From contig CM022670.1 of assembly GCA_012295275.1 (NCBI GenBank), forward strand, positions 13,351,583-13,415,582: 64,000 nt of DNA. The letters run 5' to 3'. Below the pieces are notes generated by a model. That model did no database searches. It was not told the origin of the DNA and saw nothing but the letters and a program-made list of their open reading frames with translations. The stretch comes from Chrysomallon squamiferum. Its lineage: Eukaryota; Mollusca; Gastropoda; Neomphalida; Peltospiridae. Below, one piece after another: positions 23,854 to 35,241 of the stretch. Made by a program: the position numbers and the translations under genes. Positions within the stretch are counted from its first letter, which is position 1; the number at the start of each line of letters is the position of its first letter.

Positions 23854-26800
23854 TTGTTATATACATGCATACATATATCCATGCACATGTAGAATCTTAA
23901 ACATCTTTGATGTTGACATTTGGAAAAAAAAATTATTTGAAGAGAATTACTTTACTTTGCATTTTAGGTGCATTAGGAAATTTGGTATTGTGTTCTCCAA
24001 TAAAGGCAACTGACATCTTTCAAGAGGTTTATTAAAATACAGTTCTTTGGAAATAATCAAAATGCATATCATATATATCTAAGTGATTTTTTTTTATTGT
24101 TTGGTGATAAAAAAGCATGATAACAAAAAATGGAAATACATAAAGGTGCCATTTTCTCCATATTTTTGATGGTACAAATTCCAGAGTAAATTATTAAAGA
24201 TTCACCATAATATTATTGATAACTCTATACAGAGAGGTTTCATTTCTGTAAACAAAATAAATTCAGTTGAAGGAGAAATGGCTGCCATTATATATCTGTT
24301 TGAGATAGTTATTTTAATATAATATTTTTATTTGTTTTTATTTATTATTATTTTTTTTTTTTTTTTAAAACACAATTATTTTAAAGAATATAAAATTAAT
24401 CCATTTAGATAGTTTATTTGTACCATGATAGATTAACTATGGATGCTATGAGGATTATTCATAAATGTTAAATATGATTTCAATTAATTAGTAATTTGAA
24501 TGCTTTTATTAAAGTTATTTTCTGTATCTTAAATTATAATATTAACAGTAATTTAATATTAACCAGTTTATCAATAAAACACCTACATATGTATAAATAT
24601 AACACTAAGTTATATCTTTATTTGTTTTCAGGTTATATTCACACTTATTCAACAGTTGAATTTACTTCCCCCTGAAACCACAGAGACACAAATATCTTTA
24701 ATCCTTCGACTTACCTGTTTACCTGCACCCTTACACCTGTCAGTAATTTAGTGTTTTACAAAAATAAAGTTATATTTTTAAACATATATTAATAGGGTAT
24801 TACATTACAAAAAGAATCAAAATTGTTATTAAAAAAATTAATAACTTCATGATATATATTATTTGCTTGAAATATGTAAATAGACTGTTAATTTAATTGT
24901 GGAACTATGTTTATAAATATATAAATATTTCTTCTATTATTTATTGCTAATTATTTTCTGTTTTAGTTTCAGATGAATATATGTTAAATATTTGTATATG
25001 TTTTTATCAGTTTAAGGATTTCTAAAGTCACAGATCTTTCCAAAAACACAGAATATGAAGGATTCATAAAGTTAACTGGAGTTGTTTTAGGTCTGTCAGG
25101 CATATCTAAATATACGTAAGTGCATTTAAAACTTGAAGACTGGAAGAACAAAATTAACAGATTATGATCTTGAACTATTTACTCACATTAAATTATCAAA
25201 ATAAAACTAATATATTATATTTTGTGAAAATAAAATTCATGCTTTGTTTATATTTTTAAAACTGTATAACCTTTTGTTCAGATATTGTTGATTCCATATT
25301 TTTGTTTATTAATTTAAAAAATAATTTAAAATTAATAAAAAAAAGACATGGAACCAAAATCTGTAAAACAAATATTTCCAAAAAGTATTTAAATTGTATT
25401 AAAGTTTTTTTTTTTTTTTTTCACCCTCTCATTTAAAAATATGACTGATAATGAAGTTAAAAAAAGGTGGGGTTTTTTAAGATTGATGTTAATACTGAAA
25501 CTTTAATTAATAAATTAATTTGAACTAGTCAGAGCACCAAGTATCTTTGTCCTTATGAAGACTGTGAGAGTCAAACAGGAAACTGTTACATCAGAGTACA
25601 CATCCCTGGAGCATCTGAAACACAAACAATCAGGTCAAATCTGTTTTAATTATCCATTATTAATGTTGCAAATAGATAGATGACGACTATTGTTTAATTC
25701 ATTACAAATTGCCAATCTTTGATAATAATAATAATGTATGGCAGTAAAAGTATAAAATTTTATGAACAGTTCCATTAATTTTTGTTTTTTTCTTCAGTAT
25801 AACTACAAGGGCAGCAAGCTGAGAAAACAATATATAAAATTTAAAAACATAGAATAAGAGTTATTAATTATTTTTTAAAAGAAAGGCAGTTATATATTTT
25901 TTTAATTCTGTTGTATAATATTTTTAAAAAGCATTTCTTTTGTAGTGTGACATAATTATATCATTGATTTAGTTATTTTGAATTTTTAATTAATTAAAAG
26001 AAAAGAGATACAGCAAGAAATAAAAAAGAAAAATATATTTTATTTTCAGAAATGATTTTAAATGTAGGTTGTGTGGTCTGACTCTTCATGAAGTGAAATC
26101 AGCAAGAACAATATCAGGTTACAGTTTCATGTCTCTATAACAAATAAATTGTTTTAAATATTAGTGATTTCCATAATAAAATCTGTAAATGAAAATTTTC
26201 ATTCTAGTAATTATCCATAATATTTAAAGATAAAATGAATAAATTAACAAGTGTTATAACATGGGTTACTAGAAAAGGCAGTAAAATAAAATAAAATGAA
26301 AAACAACAGGATATCCACTTCTATCATATATGAGTAATATAGTAATAAGGTAATATAATGTGATATAATGTAGTTCTAATACAGTTATTGTAACTGTAAT
26401 ATGATATAATATAATGTTGTAATGCAGTATAATTTAATATTATTATAATGTAAAATAATGTAAATGTTATTTCCAGACTGTGTATTGGCAGAGGTTGTTC
26501 CTGATCACCTTTTTACTTGTTTTAGTAGTTATGGTTCTACTTTCAGAGGACAATCAATTAGGGTTTATTTTAGAGGTGACTGTTATGTTTTATCTTAATG
26601 TAACTAAATCCATTCTAAAACCAAAAATGGGCAGTTGTCTTGATTATTTCATAATCAATAAAATAAATTTAAAAAATAATAAATATATAGGTCTTTGACA
26701 TTTTGTTAATTATTTTTAGCCATGATTGGTTGATTTTAGAATTTTCCAATACTTTTGCTATCATGTTAGTCTTCAAAAAGGTATATGTCAATAGGTACAT

Positions 26801-27496
26801 TTAAAAAAATAGCTTTTTATTGAACCAATGCTAATATATTTAAAAATGAATTTATATTGACATTTTCAAGGAGATAATCTTGCAGGTTTATTACACAAAT
26901 TGAAAATTATTTATGAAAATCTTTCGGGTTTTTTCCAGATGATCTATGTACAAAAGTGGAACCTGGTTTAAAATATGAGATTATTGGACTGGAGAAAAGA
27001 TGTGATTGGAGAACAAGTAACCCTTGCAATAGAGGTTAATATTTGATTAAAAATTGTCTGCAGTACAGAATAGTAAGCTTTTTTTTTTAAAGTACAATAA
27101 ATATTTTAAAAAAAAAATATGTATTTTGGTAGCTAATAACTGTTCTAGATGGGATATAATTTTCCTAATTTTTATTTATTCATTAATTTCATAATTATCT
27201 GACTTTCAGATTTATTTTTTTATTTATTTTATATATTTAATTTTAATTTTAATTTTAATTTTAATTTTAATTTTAGGCTAACAATGTCAAAGAGGTAAAT
27301 ATTTACTAACATGCTTCAATTTTATTTCTTTTAACCACTCTTATAATAACTTACATTTTAATACATTCAGATAGATTTAATGAGACTTTTGTGTTATTAT
27401 GATGTTCAAAATTTCTATTTTAAATGTTAATTCTTATTTAATGAAAATAAGTAACTGCATCCATAAAAATGACTGATATTTAAAAATAACATACAC

Positions 27497-27555
<59 letters not shown>

Positions 27556-30500
27556 ATGCATATACATGTGCTTCAGATTTTACTTTCATTTTTGTTTTAA
27601 ATTTATCTTTTTATTTCTGATATTATTTTTAAATTATTATTCAAAAAGTTTTTATTTTCAGTTAAATAACATTTTGTTGCCTAGAGTGATTTTATCTGTT
27701 TTACCAACAAGTATTGCAAATCTGCAGTCAGACAGACAAAGTTCACCATGGAGTTTTGCTCTAAGTCTTGCCTACTTGTTTGCAGGTATATTGGCTATAG
27801 TTTGTAGCTCTAAAGTTAAAACTGTCATTCTTTATTTTATTAGTGCACTGTATATAATTATATCTTCTGTTCAGAAGAATTCTTCATCATTTCCATTTTC
27901 TCATTTTTCTAATACTTAAAGAATGAAATATAAATTGAGAGGTTAATAATGCTACTAATTAAAATTAATTAATTTATTTGTAATTGTTATATTTTTATAT
28001 TTTCTTCTTCTTTTGCTTTTTCTTTTATTTATAATTTTCAATATATTGAAAGAACAAAACAAAAGGAAAAAAAAAGAACAAGTAACAAAAAAGAAGCCTC
28101 ATATTATTTTATTCTTTCAAACAGGTGATATTCTACCAACAGGAGCATTCCTTAAATTGAAATTAAGTTTGTTACTAAGTTTGGCTGTAGCAGCAAATGT
28201 AAGCTGTATTTTTAATAATGTATTTTAGATCACAACATTATATGTAATTCTAATATGATCAGGAAGATAAGTATTAAGTTTAAATTAGTTCAAAATACAA
28301 TTATATTTCTATAAGTATTTAGAAATTTTTCCCTCTTCATGTTATATCTTGAAACTGGTTGTAAATCACTAGATTTTAAGCAAATAAAAAGTATATCTTA
28401 AATTTGAGTTTAATGAATTTAGTATATTTTTCCAATGTTTTGTCCATTATATATATATATATATATTTATTTTTATTTTTATTTTGTTTATTTATATATC
28501 AATTTAGGATTGAATAATAAGACTTATCAAACCTTTTGATCATAGGAAAAACCATTGCATATTCTTGCTATTGGAAAAGAAACACAATTGCTACACAGAC
28601 TGATGGAATATGGCAAGAACTTTTCAGATCAATGTATTACATATACTGCTGGTAACTTTCTCACTGGAAATGTAGCAAATGATCGACATGAAATATCTCA
28701 GTATTTCATTGAAGGTAATTATTTTAATATACAGTAATTAAACCAATGCTATATGACATGTTTTGATAACCAGTGAAAAACCAGTCAAAAGTATTCAGCA
28801 TTAAATAAAATAAAATTATTCATAGTTCATTATTTTTATTATTACCTTCATTTATTAGCTATAGGCATATGGTGCTTAATATCTGTTCATAGACGTTGCC
28901 TCTGGTCTTCTCAAACCTTTCCTTTCTAGTTTGAATTGTGAATGCATGTGCATACCTGGCTTAATCCTATATTCAGCCTAGAAAAAATATTCTGACATGT
29001 TTAGAAGTTACAGTCCATATCCTATGACTGGTATATCTAAGGCCATGGTGTGTTGACATTGCATGATGGCAGAGGCTCCTTTTCTGTTAAAATATTCATT
29101 ATATATATATAAAAAAATAATAATAATAAAAACAAAATAAACTCAGTAATAGTTATTAAAGTAAATATTTAGTGAAATATGATTATAACACTATTCATTT
29201 ATTCCTTCCCAGATTTTAGTTTCTTGGATTTTTTTTCAGCTGGATGTTTGATGCTAGCATCAGGTGGTATATGTTGTATAAATGATTTGTCAAGACTGAA
29301 AAAGTCAGCACGAGAACAGTTACAGTCAGGTTGTTATATTTATCAGACAAAAATCAGGGCGGGGAAGGGTTATGTGAATAAGGGAACATTGTTTCTTGTC
29401 TTCCAGGGTTTATGTTCAATTTATTTATTAAATGGAGATGTTAATAATGGTACTAATTAAAATTAGCTCATTTATTTGATATAATTATATCTTTATATTT
29501 TCTTCTTCTACTTCATTTTTTATTTCTTTTTATAATATATTTAATAAAATCTTTAACACATGCCTAATCACCTAATCCCATTTTCAACACATTACTTTTA
29601 ATTCAGTAATATGTGTAATAAAATATATAATTAGTCAAAGATTTTAAAAACATTTAAAATTAATTAATGGGTGTTTTTTTTATGAACTTAACATGTTATA
29701 CACTAAAAGTAGAATTTTTCATGAAAATAAGTCTTCTTTTTTTTGTTTCTTTTTTTCTATTGTTTACTTTCTTCATTATTTTATGAGATATAAATATGGT
29801 TTATTAAAAACTTTATTTATCAAATTGTCTTTGTAAATCTGTAAAATACAATGTTTCAGCACTTGGCAGCAACAAAGTCAGCTTGGAGCTGGGTTCAAAG
29901 CACACTGGAGGACTCCCTCAGTATTTAACCTATTCTCTCCAGTGTCATGTGTGGGCATTTGCTGACTCATCTACTCATAAAAAAGCAACAAACCAGAATG
30001 ATGTCTTCATACTTGGTGATACAGGAAACATATCAAAACCTTTGTTGGAGTAAATAGTCTTATAAACTTATTTAAACATCTACTAACATGTATGTGTCTG
30101 TTTTGTGTGTGTGTGTGTGTGTGTGCATTATTACCTGTCTGGGTGTTGTGTTTATATTATTGGTTTATATGTCTATGCAGCTATTGTTTAGATAGGTATT
30201 ATTTTAATTTCATGAAACACATGCATGATATGTTGTTTTTTCTTTTTTTAATTGTACAGTAATGATTACATTACTATTATTACTATTTCCACTGTAGTGC
30301 ATTTGGGTTGGTCCTGTTCACAGATGCAGCAGACAAAGCTTCTGCTGATGACTTTGATAATCAAATGACTTCCTTCACACTTTACTCAGCCATGAACTCA
30401 GGAGAAATTAAAAATGAAATACCTGTCACTAGAAATGATTTTATAGAGGTAATTCTCTTATTTAAAATTTATGTTTTAATTCTTTAATATTAATTCCCAT

Positions 30501-31771
30501 TCTAGGTAACATCACATGATTCTGGTAAATAAAATAGTTCCTGGCATTTTGGAAAGTTAATTTTTTTTTTTTCTTGACTTTTATGTTAATTTACTTTAAC
30601 AGTGAGATTGGATCTCAAAATATAAAATTTATAAATTCCTTACAAGTATTTTCAAATATGTTTATGCTATTTGTCATGTTGATATTTTTCTAATTTTATT
30701 CTAATGTCTGAAAAATTTAAATTTATTATCCAGGCATTATAAAATACACTTGTATTAGATGGGATGGTGATATATGAGCTGTTATTAGTTTTTCAGATAC
30801 ATCAAGAGAATACATACTAGGATGTCATTGACTGCAGAGAAATTGCTACAGAATTATTATTTGACTTGTAGAAAAGATAGAAGTTCTAGAGGTCGACAGT
30901 ACAGAGGTTCCAGTTACTGCACTACAGACTTTGTGAGTAACACTTTGTTAGTTTTCTGTCATTGCTGATGAATATTTTAATTGTTTAAAAGTTGAATTTT
31001 ATTATTTTTTTTTAATTCTTAGAAGGGAAATTTTATTTTGATGTTTTTATTTCAATCATATAAAAAGTTTAGTTCAGTTTTTGTCTGTAAAAGTTGAAAA
31101 TATCTTGACACTTCATTTCATTTTTAATAGGATATCTCTTTCACATGGGCATGCTAAACTGAACTTAAGGAAAACAGTTCTGGAAGAAGATGCTGTGATG
31201 GCTATCAGACTTTATGAAGAAACATTAACAGCCAGATTAGGCATTTATTAATTAATTAATTTATTTATTTATTTTTATATAAAACCTTCAATTTTTTTTT
31301 CAAAAGTTAATTACTGAAGCAGAAAAAAAAAGTTAAATAAAAATATAATTTTAATACAAAATTTACATTTTCAGAATTTTAACATTAATTAACGAGATTC
31401 TGGAATAATAAAAATGCAACGATTTTTTTTTTTTTTTTTTTTAGGTTTTTCTATTTTAAGTGTCCAGCCATGCCCACATATACCAGTCAGTAATGTTGAT
31501 CATCATCTTGGACACGAGGTAGAAAACAATAAATTTTATTTCAGTATAATGTCCACACATACATACCAACACAGAGTTATTCCATCAGGTAACTGGTGTT
31601 TGTGTGTGTGTGTGTGTGTGTGGTGTATGTATATATTTACAAGAAAACAATCTATTTTTATTTTTATAAACTACATTATCAACTGCTGTTATTTTTCAGA
31701 ATGATGTGGCAATGAAAGAATTTCATGGTCATTTGCTCAAAATGTGTGGATCTGGAAAAACTGAAGAATAA
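23411..31771 (+). CDS. MCMDC2: Minichromosome maintenance domain-containing protein 2 (two frame breaks)
   Basis: MCMDC2 is a divergent MCM-like protein needed in vertebrates for meiotic recombination; Drosophila mei-217/mei-218 are its relatives. Exons: 23411-23524, 23650-23710, 23968-24026, 24632-24738, 25011-25115, 25529-25633, 26050-26117, 26477-26575, 26939-27034, 27277-27294, 27662-27785, 28125-28198, 28546-28714, 29240-29329, 29860-30049, 30298-30448, 30789-30932, 31131-31240, 31445-31518, 31700-31771. Diagnostic blocks are IRVHIPGASETQTIRNDFKC, AGCLMLASGGICCINDLSRL, LLDAFGLVLF and HAKLNLRKTVLEEDAVMA. A zinc-ribbon pair, CPYEDC and CRLC, lies near residues 155-191. Removing one A in each of exons 9 and 17 closes every intron phase and gives 675 residues, against 681 in human. 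Exon 10 is an 18-base microexon. The last two exons were placed mainly by phase and are the least certain. A full canonical Walker A motif is not apparent. Confidence 0.9.
23774..23852. repeat. (CA)n microsatellite, about 39 units
   Basis: A pure CA dinucleotide tract in MCMDC2 intron 2, the longest CA run in the window. Confidence 0.95.
26995..26998 (+). other. Frame break in MCMDC2 exon 9 (A4 run)
   Basis: The exon reads IIGLEK in the entry frame. Beyond this A4 run the homologous residues (VTLAIE, joining the microexon's ANNVKE) are in the +1 frame. Removing one A also makes the exon end in phase 0, as the microexon needs; the uncorrected frame meets a stop in the microexon. Confidence 0.75.
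27277..27294 (+). other. 18-base microexon 10 of MCMDC2 with repeat-built acceptor
   Basis: This six-codon exon (ANNVKE) is preceded by a (TTTTA)n pentanucleotide repeat at about 27238-27276, whose last unit becomes the TTTTAG acceptor. A GTAAAT donor follows. The residues align with the human segment ending in CIEANS, which supports the exon despite its size. Confidence 0.65.
27496..27551. repeat. (CA)n microsatellite in MCMDC2 intron 10
   Basis: About 28 CA units, immediately upstream of exon 11. Confidence 0.9.
27932..29514 (+). repeat. Pair of about 80-bp similar blocks in two MCMDC2 introns
   Basis: Blocks at about 27932-28015 and 29430-29514 share GTTAATAATG-TACTAATTAA and a following TTTATATTTTCTTCTTCT stretch with few differences. 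They lie in introns 11 and 14, in direct orientation, about 1.5 kb apart. They look like copies of one dispersed element or an old local duplication; the bases between them are unrelated exons and introns. Confidence 0.6.
28850..29095. other. Less AT-rich unassigned block in MCMDC2 intron 13
   Basis: This stretch, with phrases such as CATAGACGTTGCCTCTGG, differs in composition from the surrounding AT-rich intron. It has stops in all frames that I read and could be an interspersed repeat fragment. I cannot assign a family. Confidence 0.3.
30872..30875 (+). other. Frame break in MCMDC2 exon 17 (A4 run)
   Basis: The 5' half reads FFRYIKRIHTRMSLTAEKLL and YYLTCRK. The 3' half reads IEVLEVDSTEVPVTALQT in the +1 frame. 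The next exon's acceptor phase accepts only the second frame. Dropping one A from this run joins them. Confidence 0.78.
31241..31444 (+). other. GC-AG intron 18 of MCMDC2
   Basis: Exon 18 ends ...LTARL in phase 1 at TTAG followed by GCATTT, with no GT nearby. The downstream exon starts GT TTT TCT, giving G-FSILSVQP. The acceptor follows a T run of about 20 bases. The donor is weak beyond GC, so this is less certain than the other two GC-AG introns. Confidence 0.65.
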
Positions 31772-31941
31772 ACTGTTATGAAAATGAATTTTGTTCCTTG
31801 GTTTTCTTCATGCTTACTTGGCTCAAGCAGTGTGAAAACTAATTTTTTACTTTACAATCAGTTTGTAAAAAAATTTACATGTTTGTAGAAAACATATTAT
31901 CATTACATAATCTGATCAAATATTTTTAGAGTTTCAAACAA

Positions 31942-31979
<38 letters not shown>

Positions 31980-34900
31980 ACTACATCTTCAATCTGACAG
32001 AATGCAGAATCAAGAAATCTTCATTAAATGAATTCAGAACATTTATAAAACAACATTCTTACCTTTAGTTAAATAAGAAAACGTTTTTGATTACTTGTTT
32101 TTAAAATGATTCTCATCTTTTTATGCATTTTCAACTAGGAATGAGTTATTACTGTAAATTATCTTTTCAGATTTATTTTGTTTCTGACATTTTTATGGTA
32201 ATGTTTAGTTGTTGTTTTTGTTTTTTTTAATTAGAATATTTTTAATACAGTTTTTAAATGAAAACTTAATTGTGAACATTTTTGTTAGACATAAATAATT
32301 TAAATTTGGACACTTAATTTGGAGTTTTAGGGATAAGAGTTATGATTTAAAATTACTTACTATTTTATTGAACTTGATTATTATTTCTTTTAATGTATTA
32401 CATGTTAAAAATGGATTTAAAAATATATATATAAAAAAAATTGTTTTCTTTATTCCATGATGGTAAAATGACAAATTTGAAAGTTTATTTCCATCCACAA
32501 ATTTCCTCAAGCATCAATTTTAGTTTATATTAGTGGTGGTAAAACACTCCTTCATAAGCTAGGAATGTCTTTATGTGAAAAAGTATAATGAATTGGAATA
32601 TAGAACCACTTCTTAAATAGACAAACAACAAAATGAAAAAGATATAATTTTATTTTAGGAAGTAAATATATAATACACAAATAATAAAAAGTTAAAGTAA
32701 CACAAAATTAAAGAACACAAAAATTAAAGTAATACAAAAATTAAACACTAAGAGATAATAATAATAAATGCACAAACCAAGTTTACATTATAAAATACAA
32801 TTATTCATCAAAACTAATTCATTTTCATTTTTGGAATTAAATGTATAATACACAAATAAATTAGAAAAACCAATAATGAAAAGTTAAAGAAACACAAAAA
32901 TTAAACAACAACAATAATAAATGAATAAATACAAATTTATATTTATAAAAGGCATCAAAATTAATTCATTTTCAAAATATATTTTTATCCTGCAATATCT
33001 GATCATCTTATTGATTTATTATGAAATTATATTATTTATACAATGAAAGGGTTGTTGTAAAAGAAAAAAGACAAAAATGAAAAATATTTTGATGAAATTA
33101 GACTAGATATTTGAATAATAACTAGAGAAATATTTATCCTGTACATGTTGTGTATCAACTGGTGTATGTTTAACAATGCTATATAAATTAAACCATTTAG
33201 ATGGCTAAAACATTTAGTTCCAGTTTTAAATTCATGCTTAATTTCTTGAATGTTAAGAGAATCAACATTTAACAATGGCAAGATGTGACAAACTGGTATT
33301 AAATAAAATAATAACACAGAATTCCAGGCAAATGTAATTATGATAGTTTCTTCCTAATCTGTTATGTTGTGGAAATAATATATTCTTTTCTTTTTTTTTT
33401 TTTCAACTGAATTAACAAATTATATACTATTAAAGAAATTTTATGACTAGCCAAAATTTGTTGTTTTTACTTATAAAAACACATGCAAACTCTATTAACC
33501 TCTAACTTGATAAAAATTTATACAACTTTTAAACAGAAAATATAAAAGGGACATGAATTGATTTGTAAAAAGTATATTTCTGGGTTATATCACACATCAA
33601 ACATTCTAAGTTAATGCCTGATTCTTTTGTCCAGTAAAATTGGTTTATCTGTTTATTTTATCAGTTTCATGAACAAGATACCAGATGAACATAAATTTAA
33701 TATCATCTCTTTCTTAATTATTACCCTGTATCCTCTAACAAAATGTTATTGTACTGAACATTTTTCTTAATCCATATTTCCTGTTCCCTTTCCACCAGTT
33801 TGCATTTGGCTAGTTTTTGATACTGACCTGCAGAGCTAGCTTCATGTTAAGCCCCAGCTGATAACTTTTTAATCTTTCAGACATTTGTTCTCAAGTAGGC
33901 ACAAAAAAACAACAACAACAAAAAAAAAAAAAAAAAGTATTGTTCCACTAAATTCTTAATCCTATAATGTCAGCAATGTTGTTCTATCTGTTGCAATAAA
34001 GAAAATATAACTTTAAATGATAACGTACAGAAATAAAAACATTCTGAGCAGTTACTACAAACCGTAGTGTAAAAGACTGCTTTATGACAAAACCCAGTGT
34101 TAAAATTATTTATTATGCAAACAATTATCACCTTAAAAATACTTGTATAACTAAGTAATAGCGATGAACATAAAAATGAAGTACTAGTTGAAAAACTTCT
34201 CAAAAATGTATAAAAGATAAATAAAATAATTTTGCTTTTATTTACTAATTATTCTATACAAGTAAATTGAATAAATTTGTTATTTTAGAAAAACTAATAA
34301 AAATTGTACCTTAATTTTATGATAAAAATATATTTTTTGTTGTATTTAACAAACAAAATTTAATTACACCTCATGTTTCTATATTTAAAAAAGAAATTAT
34401 GATCATTATGCCCATATTATTCCATCAATACCATAGAATTTATTTCTAACCTTAAAAACATTAAAAAAATGAAAGAAAAACAAAAGCAACAAAATTAAAT
34501 GATTAAAGTCACAATTGTTACATCATTTTTCTGCGATTTATTATGCACTTGTAGATTATGATTCAGAAAGAACAAACAAAATTTAACAACATTAGTTAGA
34601 AATAAGTTAAAAGTTTATGACACAATAAAAAGGTTAAAAAAAGAAAGAAAAGATACTGGCCTTAACAATTTTTCAAATCTTTTACAAATTATCAAGGTAT
34701 GCATGTAGTTGTACAAGAAGATTTCAGATATGTAAAAAAACATAACTGGAATTAATAATGCAGTGATTATCAATATATCATCATAATACAAAATATAATA
34801 ATTTAAATTTTTTTAACTGATTAGACTTGAAGACAGTTTGTATGACTTGGAAATCCTGATATCAGTATTTGATCCAATCCTGAAATTTTGTTTCATTTAT

Positions 34901-35241
34901 TTGTTTAATTTATAATCAATATATAGCTATCTGTAATCCATCTACAGACACACATATATGACAATATATTTTTTTAATTTCAAGGTTCAAATTCTAATAT
35001 ATATATGAATATATCTAGATATAAAATATATGTTATGTTTATGTCATTTAATTTATTTCATGATACAATGAGGTTGTTTTTTACTTTTAAAATTTCAAGC
35101 TATAATCTGTATATAATTTTTCCATTTAAGAAATACATTATCTGCATATATTATTCTCAAAGATAGAGGAAGTTTTCTTTTCTTTTAAGAATTCAAATAA
35201 AAAATGTACATGTCTCAGAAATTTTACAACACATAAATATA
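31772..35241. other. Convergent intergenic region, MCMDC2 and GNPDA 3' ends
   Basis: About 3.5 kb between stop codons. It holds an A run at about 31945-31976, an imperfect tandem duplication at about 32650-32975, and otherwise AT-rich sequence. No gene is supported; the short open frames at 33036-33317 and 33970-34203 show no family resemblance. Confidence 0.55.
32650..32975. repeat. Imperfect tandem duplication of about 175 bp
   Basis: The order GTATAATACACAAATAA, AGTTAAAG-AACACAAAAATTAAA, AATAATAAATG, then CATCAAAA-TAATTCATTTTC occurs twice in succession, from about 32655 and again from about 32830, with small insertions and substitutions between copies. Confidence 0.6.

Noticed and set aside
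23768-24013. His-Thr repeat open frame
   Set aside because: Translation of the (CA)n tract; only the 3' part overlaps a real MCMDC2 exon, in another frame.
27566-27919. 117-codon plus-strand open frame treated as its own gene
   Set aside because: It is MCMDC2 exon 11 extended into intron on both sides.
26995-30875. Programmed +1 ribosomal frameshifting in MCMDC2
   Set aside because: The two A4 sites sit at different codon positions, no shared slippery or stimulatory structure is evident, and similar errors occur in unrelated genes. Sequence error is simpler.
31519-31544. A 26-base mini-intron (GTAGAA...TTTCAG) in MCMDC2
   Set aside because: Too short for an animal intron, and the frame that follows leads to an early stop. 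Splicing from 31518 to 31700 fits homology and phase better.
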